A stretch of 13,501 nt of DNA from Suillus spraguei. Taxonomy: Eukaryota; Basidiomycota; Agaricomycetes; Boletales; Suillaceae. Shown here in pieces: positions 1-9,397 of this stretch (position 1 is its first letter; every line of letters starts with the position of its first letter). Below the pieces are notes generated by a model, which worked only from the letters and a program-made list of their open reading frames with translations, did not search any database and was not told the origin of the DNA. The DNA lies in the NCBI GenBank assembly GCA_016800925.1, contig JABCPU010001180.1, positions 1-13,501 on the forward strand, read 5' to 3'. The position numbers were made by a program, and so were the translations under genes.

Positions 1-457
1 GAAGGTGACTTTAAGCGGAGAGTGGCTTAAGTCCGGAGAAGGCAGAATGAGTAGAACCTTAAGATGATATTCGAACTAAGGTTCTACGGAGATCTACAAG
101 TGGTTTATATACTGTAAGTATCTAAGACGGATAATCAGCAAGTCCGGGACCGAGGGCTATGTACGAAGCGTAGCGGAAGTCTATTAGTTAATGCACAGCG
201 GATCAGTAAGCATGAATCGGAAATGAACACAGGAAACGGATCAGTAACACAGGATGGAAATATAAACAGCCGGAGTACCGGTAGCAGGAGAAATGACGAA
301 AGGAGATAGACGCAGATGTACACAAGGGAGTTAAGGTGCGAGAAGTGAGTGCATTCGGATGGGTGGTCCGGACAAGATCTGTGGAATGGACGGATATGGA
401 AACGATCGGATCTGGATGGATATGGTCGGATCTGAGATTGGAAGTATGTATATGACA
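1..457 (-). repeat. 3' LTR of the gypsy element (partial)
   Basis: On the minus strand the LTR begins TGTCATATAC, just after a G-rich polypurine tract, so its inner edge is at 457. The first 32 bases of the window match the last 30 (13472-13501) except for two single-base indels, which shows that both window ends lie at the same place in the two LTRs. The outer part of this LTR is outside the window. If the other LTR begins at 13157, the full LTR would be about 770 bp. No protein-coding frame here looks real. The left edge is simply the window edge. Confidence 0.75.
51..87. repeat. Hairpin-forming inverted repeat in the LTR
   Basis: The arms GTAGAACCTTA (51-61) and TAAGGTTCTAC (77-87) are perfectly complementary over 11 bp, with a 15-nt loop. 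A second, smaller hairpin lies just before it, with arms based on TTAAG/CTTAA around 11-31; its counterpart in the right LTR (13479-13501) has perfect 7-bp arms. Such structures in an LTR could be in the R region or near the polyadenylation site. That function is inference. Confidence 0.5.
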
Positions 458-460
458 GTA

Positions 461-470
461 TCCCCCCCTT
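461..470 (-). promoter_or_regulatory. Polypurine tract (plus-strand DNA primer site)
   Basis: On the minus strand this reads AAGGGGGGGA, followed by TAC and then the TGTCA start of the LTR. A purine run abutting the 3' LTR is the RNase H-resistant primer for second-strand synthesis in LTR retrotransposons. It sets the inner edge of the 3' LTR at 457. About 180 bp separate it from the antisense gene. Confidence 0.7.
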
Positions 471-582
471 AGGGCCGAACCCCTGAGGCACAAGAAGCGT
501 CGATCCGGATCAGACAAGATTAATGCGAGACGATGGGGAAGTTTGATGGTTGTAGTGCTGAGTCTGTAATCCGACAGATATA

Positions 583-599
583 CGGACGTCAGACGTCCG
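583..599. promoter_or_regulatory. GACGTC palindrome upstream of the antisense gene
   Basis: CGGACGTC and GACGTCCG flank a single A, forming a 17-bp near-perfect palindrome that contains two ACGTC cores. ACGTCA-type cores are bound by bZIP (ATF/CREB) factors in fungi. It lies 53 bp upstream of the ATG at 653, a sensible promoter position for the plus-strand gene. A pyrimidine-rich stretch (607-630) follows it. Binding is inferred from sequence only. Confidence 0.35.
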
Positions 600-652
600 A
601 AATGATTCCTACCCCCACTTCATTCCCTTGTTAACAAAACTTGTCTCCAAAC

Positions 653-1642
653 ATGTCTGGAAAGAAATCCGATGCCCCTAAGTCTGCTGCTGACCTTGTG
701 GTGGAACTGGAGCAGCAACTGGCAGCTGCCAAGGCTGCAGCGGAAGCCAAGGCGGAGCGGAAGCAGAAAGAGGCGGAGGAGCGGAAAAGGCAGGAGGAGT
801 TGAAGCAGATTGAGTTGGCGGAGATCCGGAGGGAGATGGAGGAGAAGAGGCGGAGAGCACTGATTGAGGCTCGGGTGAGTGCTGTGGACTCTTCCGGATC
901 CGGATATTAATGGGTTGGTAAAGGCCAAGGCTGCTCCTGCGTCTGGAGCAAAGGATGGGTATTGCTCCCGTTGCGTCACTAAGGCCGGATGTGCCAGTGG
1001 GGTGATGCGGAGAAGAATGCCATGGTGAGTCGTCCGAAAAACTTCGGATCCGCTGATTTCGACATTCCATAGATTAAGTCCTGTGACGTCTGCCGGAAGG
1101 ACAAGGCCACTTGTCCTGGAAGGCCCGGATTTGTTAAGGGGCCCAAGGGCCGGAAGAGGCAGCATCCTGCTGGTACTCTGTCTCCGAAGGGCAAAGGCAA
1201 GCGCCGTCAGAGGAGTCCTACTCCGGATGTGGCGGACGAGGATGTCTTCTCTAATCCAGTCACTATCGAAGGTACGGATGAGGATTTTGTGGAGTATGAT
1301 GATCAGGCTTGGGTGGCCGCTGCCAATGGAATCATAGCTGAGTTGGCGCGGACCAACGGACTTCTCCAAGATGGTATTGCGGCGGCGGAAGGGAGTCGGA
1401 TTGCCATGGAGCGGATGAGCTCTACCATGGAGGCCTTCCTCCAGCAACAGAGGGAATTCCAGGCCCTGCTCATCGAGGAAATTCGGACCGGATTTAGGCT
1501 TTCCGTTTCTGCCGGATCCGACAAGGATGGCGCTGGTGAGGAGATTGGGGAGGAGGTGGCAGATGAGAATGTAGGAGAGATGGCGGATGGGACTGGGGAG
1601 GAGACTGGGGGTGCCGGAGGTGAAATGGAGACTGGTGCTTAG
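653..1642 (+). CDS. Antisense accessory gene within the gypsy element: zinc-cluster-like protein, three exons
   Basis: I do not recognise a named family. Proposed exons are 653-874, 924-1024 and 1073-1642, giving a protein of about 297 residues. The ATG at 653 has a good context (AAAC before it). Exon 1 encodes a Lys/Glu/Ala-rich helix that could form a coiled coil. Exon 2 holds CSRC followed by a further Cys. Exon 3 opens with CDVCRKDKATC, then a basic NLS-like stretch rich in KGxK and RR, an acidic segment, a predicted helix and a Gly/Glu-rich acidic tail. Two CxxC clusters plus a basic patch suggest zinc and nucleic-acid binding (inference). Exon 2 needs a one-base correction near 990-1000 to join the two Cys clusters in frame, so this copy may be broken. 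The gene is antisense to gag-pol and ends 57 bp from the pol stop, tail to tail. The minus-strand frame opposite (620-1447) has no recognisable domain. Confidence 0.6.
875..923 (+). other. Intron 1 of the antisense gene (49 nt)
   Basis: It begins GTGAGT and ends AAAG, with a TATTAATG branch-like element 9-16 nt before the acceptor. It contains an in-frame TAA, so removing it is needed to extend the first exon. It is phase 0 and returns the frame that encodes the first Cys cluster. Confidence 0.6.
1025..1072 (+). other. Intron 2 of the antisense gene (48 nt)
   Basis: It begins GTGAGT and ends CCATAG, with a CTGAT branch-like motif at about 1052-1056. The donor is the same hexamer as in intron 1. 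Its removal joins a segment readable as GDAEKNAM to the exon starting IKSCDVC. The frame change just upstream in exon 2 makes this junction slightly less certain. Confidence 0.55.
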
Positions 1643-1699
1643 TCCAGATCCGGATTTCCGCTACTGCCCTCAATGTACTTATATTTTGTTATGTACTCT

Positions 1700-3270
1700 T
1701 CAAGCAATGGGACCAGGCTTGTCCAGATATGCTGAGTGGAAATCCGCTACGAGATCCAATGCATTTCCGAGTTCTGTGGCCAGTAACCAGGAAGTTTCTT
1801 CGTCCGTTCCTTCGTATCCGGACCAACGGACGAGGTATAGAAGTTGGCAATGGTGCCTACGACGGTCCAGTTTAGAGTCCAGGATTTCGGATATCTCGTA
1901 CTCTGGTTCTCCATCGACTTCGACTGGTGGTGGAGGAGGTTGGATGCGATTGGGAATGGTGTTCGGAACTGCTGGCTCTAACTGCGAGACATAGAAAACA
2001 GGATGTACGGAACGCATAGAATCCGGAAGTCGGATGGCGAAAGAATGAGTACCCGGGCGGGATATAATTTCGAATGGTCCCAAATTCTTTTCCGAAAGTT
2101 TCTTCGACGGACGAGTGGAGCGGAAGTACTTGGCTTTGACGAAGACTTGTTCTCCAATCCGGAAGTCTGGAGCAGGCTGTCTTTTAGCGTCCGCGGGTCC
2201 TTGATAGCATTTCTGAGCTTCGGACATCTCATCTCGGAGGAACTGGTGAAGTTTGTTAAGGTCTAGGGCATATTCCTGGGCACGGATGGAGGATAGGTCG
2301 CGTTCCGGATGGATGGAAATGTTCGGATGATAACCTTTATTGGCGAAGAAAGGTGATCCTCTGGTAGTGGCACTCGGAGCGTTATTGTATGCAAACTCTG
2401 CGAGGGGCAGCAGCTCGGACCAGTTGTCCTGCTGATAGTTGCAGTAGATCCGGAGGTACTGTTCCAGCGTTTGGTTGGCACGTTCTGTTTGTCCGTCCCC
2501 CTTCGGGATGATATCCGGATGTGAAGTGTAGGACCATGTCCAATGCCTTTCCTAGGGAACGGAAGAAGTGGGATACGAACTCTGTTCCTCGATCCGAGGT
2601 TACATGGGACGGGACTCCATGCTTAGAGAAGACATGGAGGAGAAATAGGCGGGCGAGATCAGGAGAAGTAATGGTGTTGTGGGTCGGGACGAAGATGGCT
2701 TGCTTGGATAAACGATCTATGATGACGAGGATGGCTGTAAAGCCGGATGAGTCCGGAAGTTGTTCAATGAAATCCATAGAGATGGAATTCCATGGTTTTT
2801 CTGGGACGGGAAGTTGCTTGAGTAGACCGTAGGGCTTATGTCTCGGAACTTTGGCTCGGGTGCAGGATGTGCAGGATCTGACATACTCTTTGACAAAGGC
2901 CCGTACTCCAGGCCAGGTATAGTTGCGTCGGATGAGCTCGAGAGTGCGATTCTGTCCGAAATGTCCGGATAGGGGTGGTCATGGCAATTCCGGAGGATGC
3001 GAAGTCGTAGATCATTGGTATCCGGAACGTAGATGCGGTTGTCACAACAAAGGAATCCACCATCGTCTATTGTCCATCTCAGATCTGAAGGAACCGGAAA
3101 ATGTGTTTGTGCAATGGGGTCGTTAGGGAGTGCTATCAGAATGTCTTTCCGGAGGTGTTCGGTGTCCATAAGAACAGCTGCTCTAAGGACCGGAGTTGCT
3201 AAAATGGAAGCTCATAGGGACGAAGCTAATTGTTCCAAAGCAAATATTGGACGGAGGTTGTGAGGGTTAA
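1700..3270 (-). pseudogene. pol: Gypsy pol: integrase with C-terminal chromodomain
   Basis: This part of Pol inserts the cDNA into host chromatin. Reading leftwards from 3270, it has an N-terminal zinc region (His residues near 2965-2985; Cys pair in SCTSC near 2862-2876). The catalytic core has Asp at 2772-2774 (MDFIEQ), Asp at 2592-2594 (TSDRGTEF) and Glu at 2483-2485; the second Asp to Glu spacing fits D,D35E. A GPY/F module (LGPFEII) lies near 2075-2100. A chromodomain (about 1735-1905; YLVRWSGY and SWL) ends Pol at a TGA at 1700-1702. Chromodomains are known to guide chromoviruses to modified histones. Defects: TGA at 3212-3214 where Arg CGA is plausible, an apparent 1-nt deletion near 2970, and an extra G in the G run at 2497-2501 before the catalytic Glu. 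From there to the stop the frame is open. Confidence 0.9.
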
Positions 3271-3282
3271 TCTGAGCGTAGT
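3269..3282. repeat. Target-site duplication, left copy
   Basis: AATCTGAGCGTAGT is repeated after the LINE poly(A) at 9607-9620. The two leading A residues cannot be separated from the A tail, so the duplication is 12-14 bp. If the AA is included, the first nick would fall at TT/AA on the bottom strand, which would leave a primer ending in TT to pair with the A tail. Confidence 0.92.
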
Positions 3283-3459
3283 ATCGCTTCTTGGACCTGA
3301 ACCAGGTGGCACCCCGACTAGGACCCCGGAAACCAACCGCCAACAACGCGCTCAACAGCGCTAAGGACGCCCAGAGGCGCCCCAGCGGTCACCAGGACAC
3401 CAGACAAACCGCCAAAACCCTAGACCAAGAACCAAGAACGAAGCAACAAAGCAAACAAA
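3283..3459 (+). other. 5' UTR of the LINE (internal promoter region expected)
   Basis: This is an A/C-rich leader without a convincing coding frame. LINEs usually carry an internal promoter here; I see no named motif. It ends at an ATG (3460) with an excellent AAAATG context that may be the original ORF1 start. Confidence 0.5.
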
Positions 3460-3635
3460 ATGCCAACAATCAACTCAATGAGCCCGGTCACCACGACAAC
3501 CACAGGTAGGGCCAACCGACGGACAGCAGCTGATAAACCTTTGCTTTCAACCAGTAGACCATACAAGACCACATATTGGGCACAGGAACGAAGACAGATG
3601 TTGTCAACCTGAACACAGCACGAAAAATCTTGTCC

Positions 3636-5327
3636 ATGCACGGTCTCGTAATGCCAACAGCCGGTAGCATGTTGCAATCAATCTCGGTAGCTTTATTCGA
3701 ATTTAGTATCACAGCAAATCTAGGCGCCACACATACTGACATACTACGAGCAATTGCACTAATAATACAGGAAGTCAATACGGAAATAAACACGGAAAAC
3801 ATCATAGAAAAAGTCAAAGCCCTAATAGGCGGACCGATTGCGACCCTAGACGAGAAAGTCGAGACATTAACAGAAACAATAGACGCGCAAAAGAAAACAA
3901 TAGAGTCGATGACGGAGGTACGCACCAACTTGAAATCATCAGCGGAAGATTTGGGAAAGATAGCTGGAAACATGAAGAGCACAACGCCACAAAGAACGAG
4001 TGATGAACAGTCTGACGGACCACGAACGTTTGCAGACGCAGCCAAAACTAACATCCCTGCCCCACTAACGAAGGTACTAGCGAGAAGCGAGACACAGGCA
4101 AGGCAGATCCTAGTCGACAGACGATCACAGCTCTTCGCCAACTCTCTGAAAGACCTAATGGAGGCGCAACTAGTAGCAAAGGCCACCTTAGCAGTGGAGC
4201 AAATGTCAAAGGAGAAAGTTGTACTTCCAACATCAATCAACTTCATCTCAGCACGCCGTCTCCCTCATGGAGGAGTCCTTTACGAGCTCAACTCACCCGA
4301 GGCAGCAGAGTGGTTCAACGTGGCAGCAAACCGAGGATACTTCCTGGAACACTTCGAAGCGGAAATAGTGATCAAGGAGCGAATGCACAACGTTATAGTG
4401 GAAAATGTACCAGTAACCTTTGTACCCAACAACCCAGCAGCACTAGCGGACGTTGAGAAGAAGGCGGGCTTGAAACCAAAAACGATTAGCAAGGCGCGAT
4501 ACATCAAACCGGAAGCAAGGCGCAAACCAGGACAACGAACAGCCCACATAATAGTGACCTTTAACTCCAAGGAGGGAGCAAATCAAGCCATCAAGTTTGG
4601 CCTGACAATTGAAGGTAAGAAAGTATATGGAAGAAAGCTAATACCAGAACCGACCAGATGCCTCAAATGCCACTCGTTCGAAAACACTCACATGGCCGCA
4701 GAATGCCCACAGGAACAGGAGACGTGCGGTACATGCGGGGAACACCACCGAACAGCCGCGTGCCAAGTCACAGACCAAAACGAGTTCTTCTGCAGGAACT
4801 GCAAAGTGAAGGGCCATGCAGCCTGGAGTCGACAATGCCCGACGTTCACGAAGAAGTGGGATGGACACAAGAACCGCAATGAAGACGCTAAGTACCGATT
4901 TTTCCTCACAGAAGACCCTCTTACCTGGGAACCACTAACGAGTCAAAATTTTGAAGAGAACAACGAGACAGCCCCAATATGGCAGCAAGCGACAGAGGAT
5001 CATCAACCACAACGATACCCACCACCAAGAAACAGAGCGGAACATGGACGGCCCACCAACAACAACAACAACAACCAAGAACGCGAGGAACGGAACCTCA
5101 ACAACAGGAACGCCAACCGAATCCCATTGGGAGGTCAATCCCGAATCCCAGAAGCATGGCAGATGACAAGACCTCAAGCAGACCACCGAACACAATGGAA
5201 ACTACCCACCCAAGAAGAGACCGAAACGCAATCAACACCTCCAAGATGGTCTAGCTCCCCTTACAGCTCCCTCCACGAACCCTACAGCCCACAAAGAGGG
5301 TGGGACCAGGACCATGCCGGAAACTAG
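3636..5327 (+). CDS. LINE ORF1 protein (RNA-binding, three zinc knuckles)
   Basis: ORF1 proteins of this group coat the element RNA to form the particle used in retrotransposition. From the first in-frame ATG it is 563 residues. The N-terminal part has a coiled-coil-like stretch (about residues 50-120: EKVETLTETIDAQKKTIESM). The C-terminal half has three consecutive zinc knuckles (residues 342-401) with spacings CX2CX6HX4C, CX2CX3HX4C and CX2CX4HX6C, an arrangement typical of Tad1/I-type ORF1. The tail is Asn/Gln-rich. The frame is open from 3558 but has no earlier ATG. A different frame starts at ATG 3460 and runs to 3603, with plausible coding sequence (TSRPYKTTYWAQERR), so the original start may be 3460 with one base lost near 3590. 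It ends TAG two bases before the ORF2 ATG. Confidence 0.85.
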   Translation: MHGLVMPTAGSMLQSISVALFEFSITANLGATHTDILRAIALIIQEVNTEINTENIIEKVKALIGGPIATLDEKVETLTETIDAQKKTIESMTEVRTNLKSSAEDLGKIAGNMKSTTPQRTSDEQSDGPRTFADAAKTNIPAPLTKVLARSETQARQILVDRRSQLFANSLKDLMEAQLVAKATLAVEQMSKEKVVLPTSINFISARRLPHGGVLYELNSPEAAEWFNVAANRGYFLEHFEAEIVIKERMHNVIVENVPVTFVPNNPAALADVEKKAGLKPKTISKARYIKPEARRKPGQRTAHIIVTFNSKEGANQAIKFGLTIEGKKVYGRKLIPEPTRCLKCHSFENTHMAAECPQEQETCGTCGEHHRTAACQVTDQNEFFCRNCKVKGHAAWSRQCPTFTKKWDGHKNRNEDAKYRFFLTEDPLTWEPLTSQNFEENNETAPIWQQATEDHQPQRYPPPRNRAEHGRPTNNNNNNQEREERNLNNRNANRIPLGGQSRIPEAWQMTRPQADHRTQWKLPTQEETETQSTPPRWSSSPYSSLHEPYSPQRGWDQDHAGN

Positions 5328-5329
5328 TG

Positions 5330-8300
5330 ATGGATGACGCCGACAACACACACCAAGAACGCGAAGACTTGAAAATCTGGCAGCAAAACCTTCAGAAATC
5401 CAACAACGCATGGGAGCACATGCTGAAAAACTTAAACCCGCACGTATACGATATAGCGTGCATCCAAGAACCATATCTCAACCCCGTGAATCTTGCTAAC
5501 GCCTCCAATCTAAGACAGTTCTGGGACGTAATCTACCCAACGGACCACCACGCAAACCCAGGATGATCACAGACAATAATCCTAGTCAACAAGAGACTAT
5601 CGAAAAACAATTGGCACATTATACCACTCAAGTCAGCGAATGCTATGGCGATAGAGCTAACGGGGGCTTTCGGCAAGGTGCGTATCTACAACATATATAA
5701 CCCCTGCGATAGCGATAGCACACTCCACTTCATGGAGAGGCACATGGTGTCTGAACGAAACTCCCAGAGACATCGCACGCAGCAGCGAATCGCTCAAGGC
5801 GACAACACTGTATATAATGAACATATAATCTGGCTAGGCGATTTCAATCGCCACCACCCAATGTGGGAAATGCAACATAATGTACATCTCTTCACCGCGG
5901 CGAACTTAGATGCCGCGGGAGTACTGATAAACCTTCTATCACTATATAACTTAGTCCAGGTCCTCCCCCCAAACATAGCCACTCTAGAGGCATCAAACAC
6001 CAAAAACTTAACGCGCCCAGACAATGTATTTTGTTCAGCAGATCTTGAGCACTCGTTCACGCAGTGCAGTGTAGAGTACCAGCTACGCCCAGTAGTAACT
6101 GACCATTTCCCCATAATTAGTACCATCAACCTCCAACCAGAACGAATTGAAACCAGCCCCAAGCGCAACTTCAGAGACACGGACTGGGAAGAGTTCCGGG
6201 AGGTCCTTGAAACTAAACTAGACGACATCCCACAGGCAACGGAAATCAAGACACGAGAACAGTTCGATGAGGCGTTCAAGGCACTCACAACAAGCATCAC
6301 CGAAACAGTAGAGAAGTGCGTACCGAAGACCAAACCATCCCTGTACGCGAAGAGATGGTGGTCGAAGGAACTGGACACCAAACGAAAAGCAACACACAAA
6401 CTAGGAAGGATATCAAGAAAGAAATTAGCGAGACGAAACGACCCAGTGCACGAGGAATATAGAATCGCACGAAACCGATTCTCAGAAAGTATCAAGCGAG
6501 CGAAGACAAACCATTGGACAGAATGGTTAGAGGAACTGACATTCACAGGAGTATGGACCTTTCATAGATACGTAGCAGGCGACCCTTCCGACCAGATACA
6601 CACAAGGATCAAAACCCTCCAAGACCCGAGGGCAAACAATCAGGACAACACGACGCAAGATAACACCCGAAAGAGCGAGCTACTTTACGAGGTATTCTTC
6701 AGAACGCCGCCAGACGATGACCAAGTGAACCCGGACTTCGACTACGACCCTCCAATATGTGAATTCAGACCAATCACGAACCAGCAAGTACACAGAGCAA
6801 TCGCGAAACTATCACCGTTCAAAGCCCCAGGACCCAATGGGATAAGCAACGTAGTATTCATGAAATGCGCTGACCTTCTTGTACCATTCATGGCACCAAT
6901 ATACAGAGCTACGTTCACCCTCGAAGTGTACCCGAACGAATGGAAATGTTCCTCGACGATCGTACTCAGGAAGCCAGGAAGGCCAGACTACAGTGTCCCG
7001 AAGGCATATAGACTGATAACGCTATTAGACACGATGGCTAAGATCCTTTCATCATGTGTTGCCGACGATCTAACATATATTGCAGAAGAACACCATCTAT
7101 TACCCCCAACCCACTTCGGCGGTCGACCGGGACGATCAACGGTAGACTCCCTCCACCTGCTAACTAAGTTCATAACAGATTCCTGGGCGTCGAAAACAAA
7201 CAACCACGTTTCCCTACTCTTCCTTGACGTAAAGGCGGCCTTCCCGAGCGTGGTAGCAAGCAAGCTACTACACAACCTCAGAAAAGCAAGAATACCAAAG
7301 GAATATGTAGATTGGTACAAACGAAGACTGGACAACAGAACGACGCATCTCTTTTTCGACGACTACCAGTCAAACTTGTTCAATGTGTCAGATGGACTAG
7401 ACCAGGGATGTCCGCTATCCCCAATGGGCTTCATCTTCTACAATGCACCAGTCCTGCGAGTCGCAGACCCGAGACCCAGCAAAGGAGAACTGAGTCTAGG
7501 ATTCATCGACGATGTAGCGCTAATAGCAAGAGGGCGCTCATACGAGGAATCAAACGCAAAGGTCAAAAACATGATGGAAAAGCAAGGAGGTGCACTTGAC
7601 TGGAGCGAGGAATACAACGCTGAGTTTGAGCTAGACAAAACCGCACTAATTTGTCTTTCCAGGATACAAGTTCGAAGCACCGAAAACCCCAACAAGACAG
7701 TCCCTACGCCATGAGTACCCATCACCATCCGCGATCACACAATCCAACCTTCGAAGTCGCACAAATTTCTAGGAATCATCATCGACGAAAATCTAAACTT
7801 CAAGGAGCAGGCGGCCCATGCACTGGCCAAAGGAACGAAGTACGCGCTAGCATGTAGCCGGATGATACGTCCGACGAAGGGAATACACGGGAAACTGATG
7901 AAAAAACTGTATGAGGGAGTAATCGTCCCGAAGATTTTGTACGCCGCAGATGTGTGGTGCGCAGGTCTAGTAGAAAAGGGGAGGGGGAAAAGGGGGAAAG
8001 GGCGAGGAGCAAGAGGCTTCGCCTCGCAGATGGCGCGAGTGCAGAGAATGGCAACCATATCAATTGCGGGAGGACTAAGATCAAGTCCCACAGACATGCT
8101 AGACGCGCACGCTAATGTACTACCTTTTCAGCAGACTCTTCGAAAAGCGTGCTACAGAGCCACGCTCAGAATGGCGACACTCCCACAGAAACATCCACTA
8201 GCCAAGGGAATCAAGAACGCATACGATTACGGCAAAGAGAGAGATTTTAAGGGGAAAAAACGCTATCCATCCCCACTGCATAAGCTGATGTACGAATTCA

Positions 8301-9397
8301 GGATCAACCCATCGATGGTGGAAAAGATAGACCCAGTCAGACACTACCCCAAGTGGGAGCCGGATGTAGACATCCACATAGCGGAGAAGGCCGAGACAGC
8401 AAAGATAGAAGACGGACTCGCCGATGAAAACCTAAGGGCGTACTCAGACGGGTCAATGGTGGATGGGGGAGTTGGAGGAGCAGCAGTGGTCATGAGAGGC
8501 AACGAAGTGATAGGAAGCAAGAGGTTTCACTTGGGGAGCGACCGCGAGCATACGGTCTATGAAGCAGAGTTGGTGGGGATGATATTAGCAGTACAACTGC
8601 TGAAGGAGATGGGAGGAAGAAGGGGCACCATATCCCTAGGTGTCGACAATCAGGCAGCGATAAGAGCAACCGAAGCTTTCTGCTCACAGCCAGGACACTA
8701 TCTCATGGACCAATTCCACGATGATCTTAGAAGACTCATCCCTGAGCACGACGAAAGAAAACTCAAAGTCAGATGGACGCCAGGCCATGTAGGGATACCA
8801 GGGAATGAAGAGGCAGACACTCACGCGAAATGCGCCGCACGAGGCAAATCATCAGACACACGAGCCCAGCCAAAGTCGCTCCTAACCGAGGAAGGAGAAC
8901 TCAGAATCCTACCAAGGAGCAAAGCGGCACTAAGACAACACTTCTACGCAAAGATCAAAAAAGAGGCCACCACCATCATGGAGAACTCACCGCGCTACAC
9001 ACTGCTCAAATCAGTCGACACGTCAGCACCATCAAAGAAGTTTGCAAAGAAGATAGAGAAGCTACCGAGACATCACAGCTCACTGATGTTTCAACTCCGC
9101 ACGGGACATATAGCGCTCAACAAACACCTCAAACGAATAGCGAAATCCCCAACGGCGCGTTGCCCAGCATGCGAAAACCATGACGAAACGGTACACCACT
9201 TCATCCTAGTCTGCCCAGCATACGTGAACCAGAGAGAACAAATGAGGAAAGAAGTCGGAGCAAGACAATGCAAAATCGAGTACCTGCTGAACGAAAGCAA
9301 GGGAATGAGAGCAACGTTGACGTACATCGCGCGCACGAGAAGATTGGAACAAACCTTCGGAGATGTAACCCCCCCAGCGGAAAAGGAGAAGGAATAG
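5330..9397 (+). pseudogene. LINE ORF2: endonuclease-reverse transcriptase-RNase H polyprotein with two TGA stops
   Basis: ORF2 nicks target DNA and copies the element RNA at the nick. The frame starts at ATG 5330 and runs 1,355 codons to TAG 9395-9397. AP-type endonuclease: Asn in IWQQN (residue ~20), Glu in IQEP (~45), GDFNRHH (~170), TDHFPI (~257). RT: APGPNG (~499), LFLDVKAAF (~630), GLDQGCPLSP, and FIDD (~726) at the catalytic site, with Ile where Ala is more usual. RNase H: SDGS (~1039), a Glu in YEAELVG, GVDNQAAI, and Asp in GNEEADTHAK (~1160), so all catalytic acids are present. A CCHC finger (CPACENHDETVHHFILVC) starts at ~1278. In-frame TGA codons at 5564-5566 (codon 79) and 7712-7714 (codon 795) interrupt an otherwise intact frame. 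Both are where Arg CGA is plausible. The protein resumes with no shift after each. Confidence 0.9.

Larger units (their letters stand above)
1..3282 (-). mobile_element. Ty3/gypsy chromovirus, left (3') arm
   Basis: This is the downstream part of a Ty3/gypsy LTR retrotransposon read on the minus strand: integrase with chromodomain, an extra antisense gene, the polypurine tract and part of the 3' LTR. The Pol frame stops at the LINE junction around 3270 and resumes at 9609 on the other side, with the codons joining in a way expected for the RNase H-integrase linker, so both arms belong to one copy. The element is cut by the window edge inside its LTR. The order protease-RT-RNase H-integrase-chromodomain places it in the chromovirus branch of Ty3/gypsy. 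The arm is pseudogenised: a nonsense codon at 3212-3214 and frameshifts near 2970 and 2497-2501. Confidence 0.93.

Noticed and set aside
199..248. Short direct repeat CGGATCAGTAA in the LTR
   Set aside because: Only two copies of 11 bp in a sequence rich in CGGA words. No evidence of a functional array.
620..1447. Long minus-strand open frame opposite the antisense gene
   Set aside because: Its protein is low in recognisable features, while the plus strand has introns, Cys clusters and a good start. It also does not belong to gag-pol, which ends at 1700.
3488..4246. 252-residue minus-strand open frame under LINE ORF1
   Set aside because: Hydrophobic-looking mirror of a real coding frame. 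ORF1 on the plus strand continues into clear zinc knuckles.
5794..6546. 250-residue minus-strand open frame under LINE ORF2
   Set aside because: It overlaps the AP-endonuclease region, whose motifs are on the plus strand. No domain is visible in the minus frame.
7977..8002. G/A-rich tract in LINE ORF2
   Set aside because: It lies in an open coding frame (Lys/Gly/Arg-rich) and shows no second polypurine-tract context.
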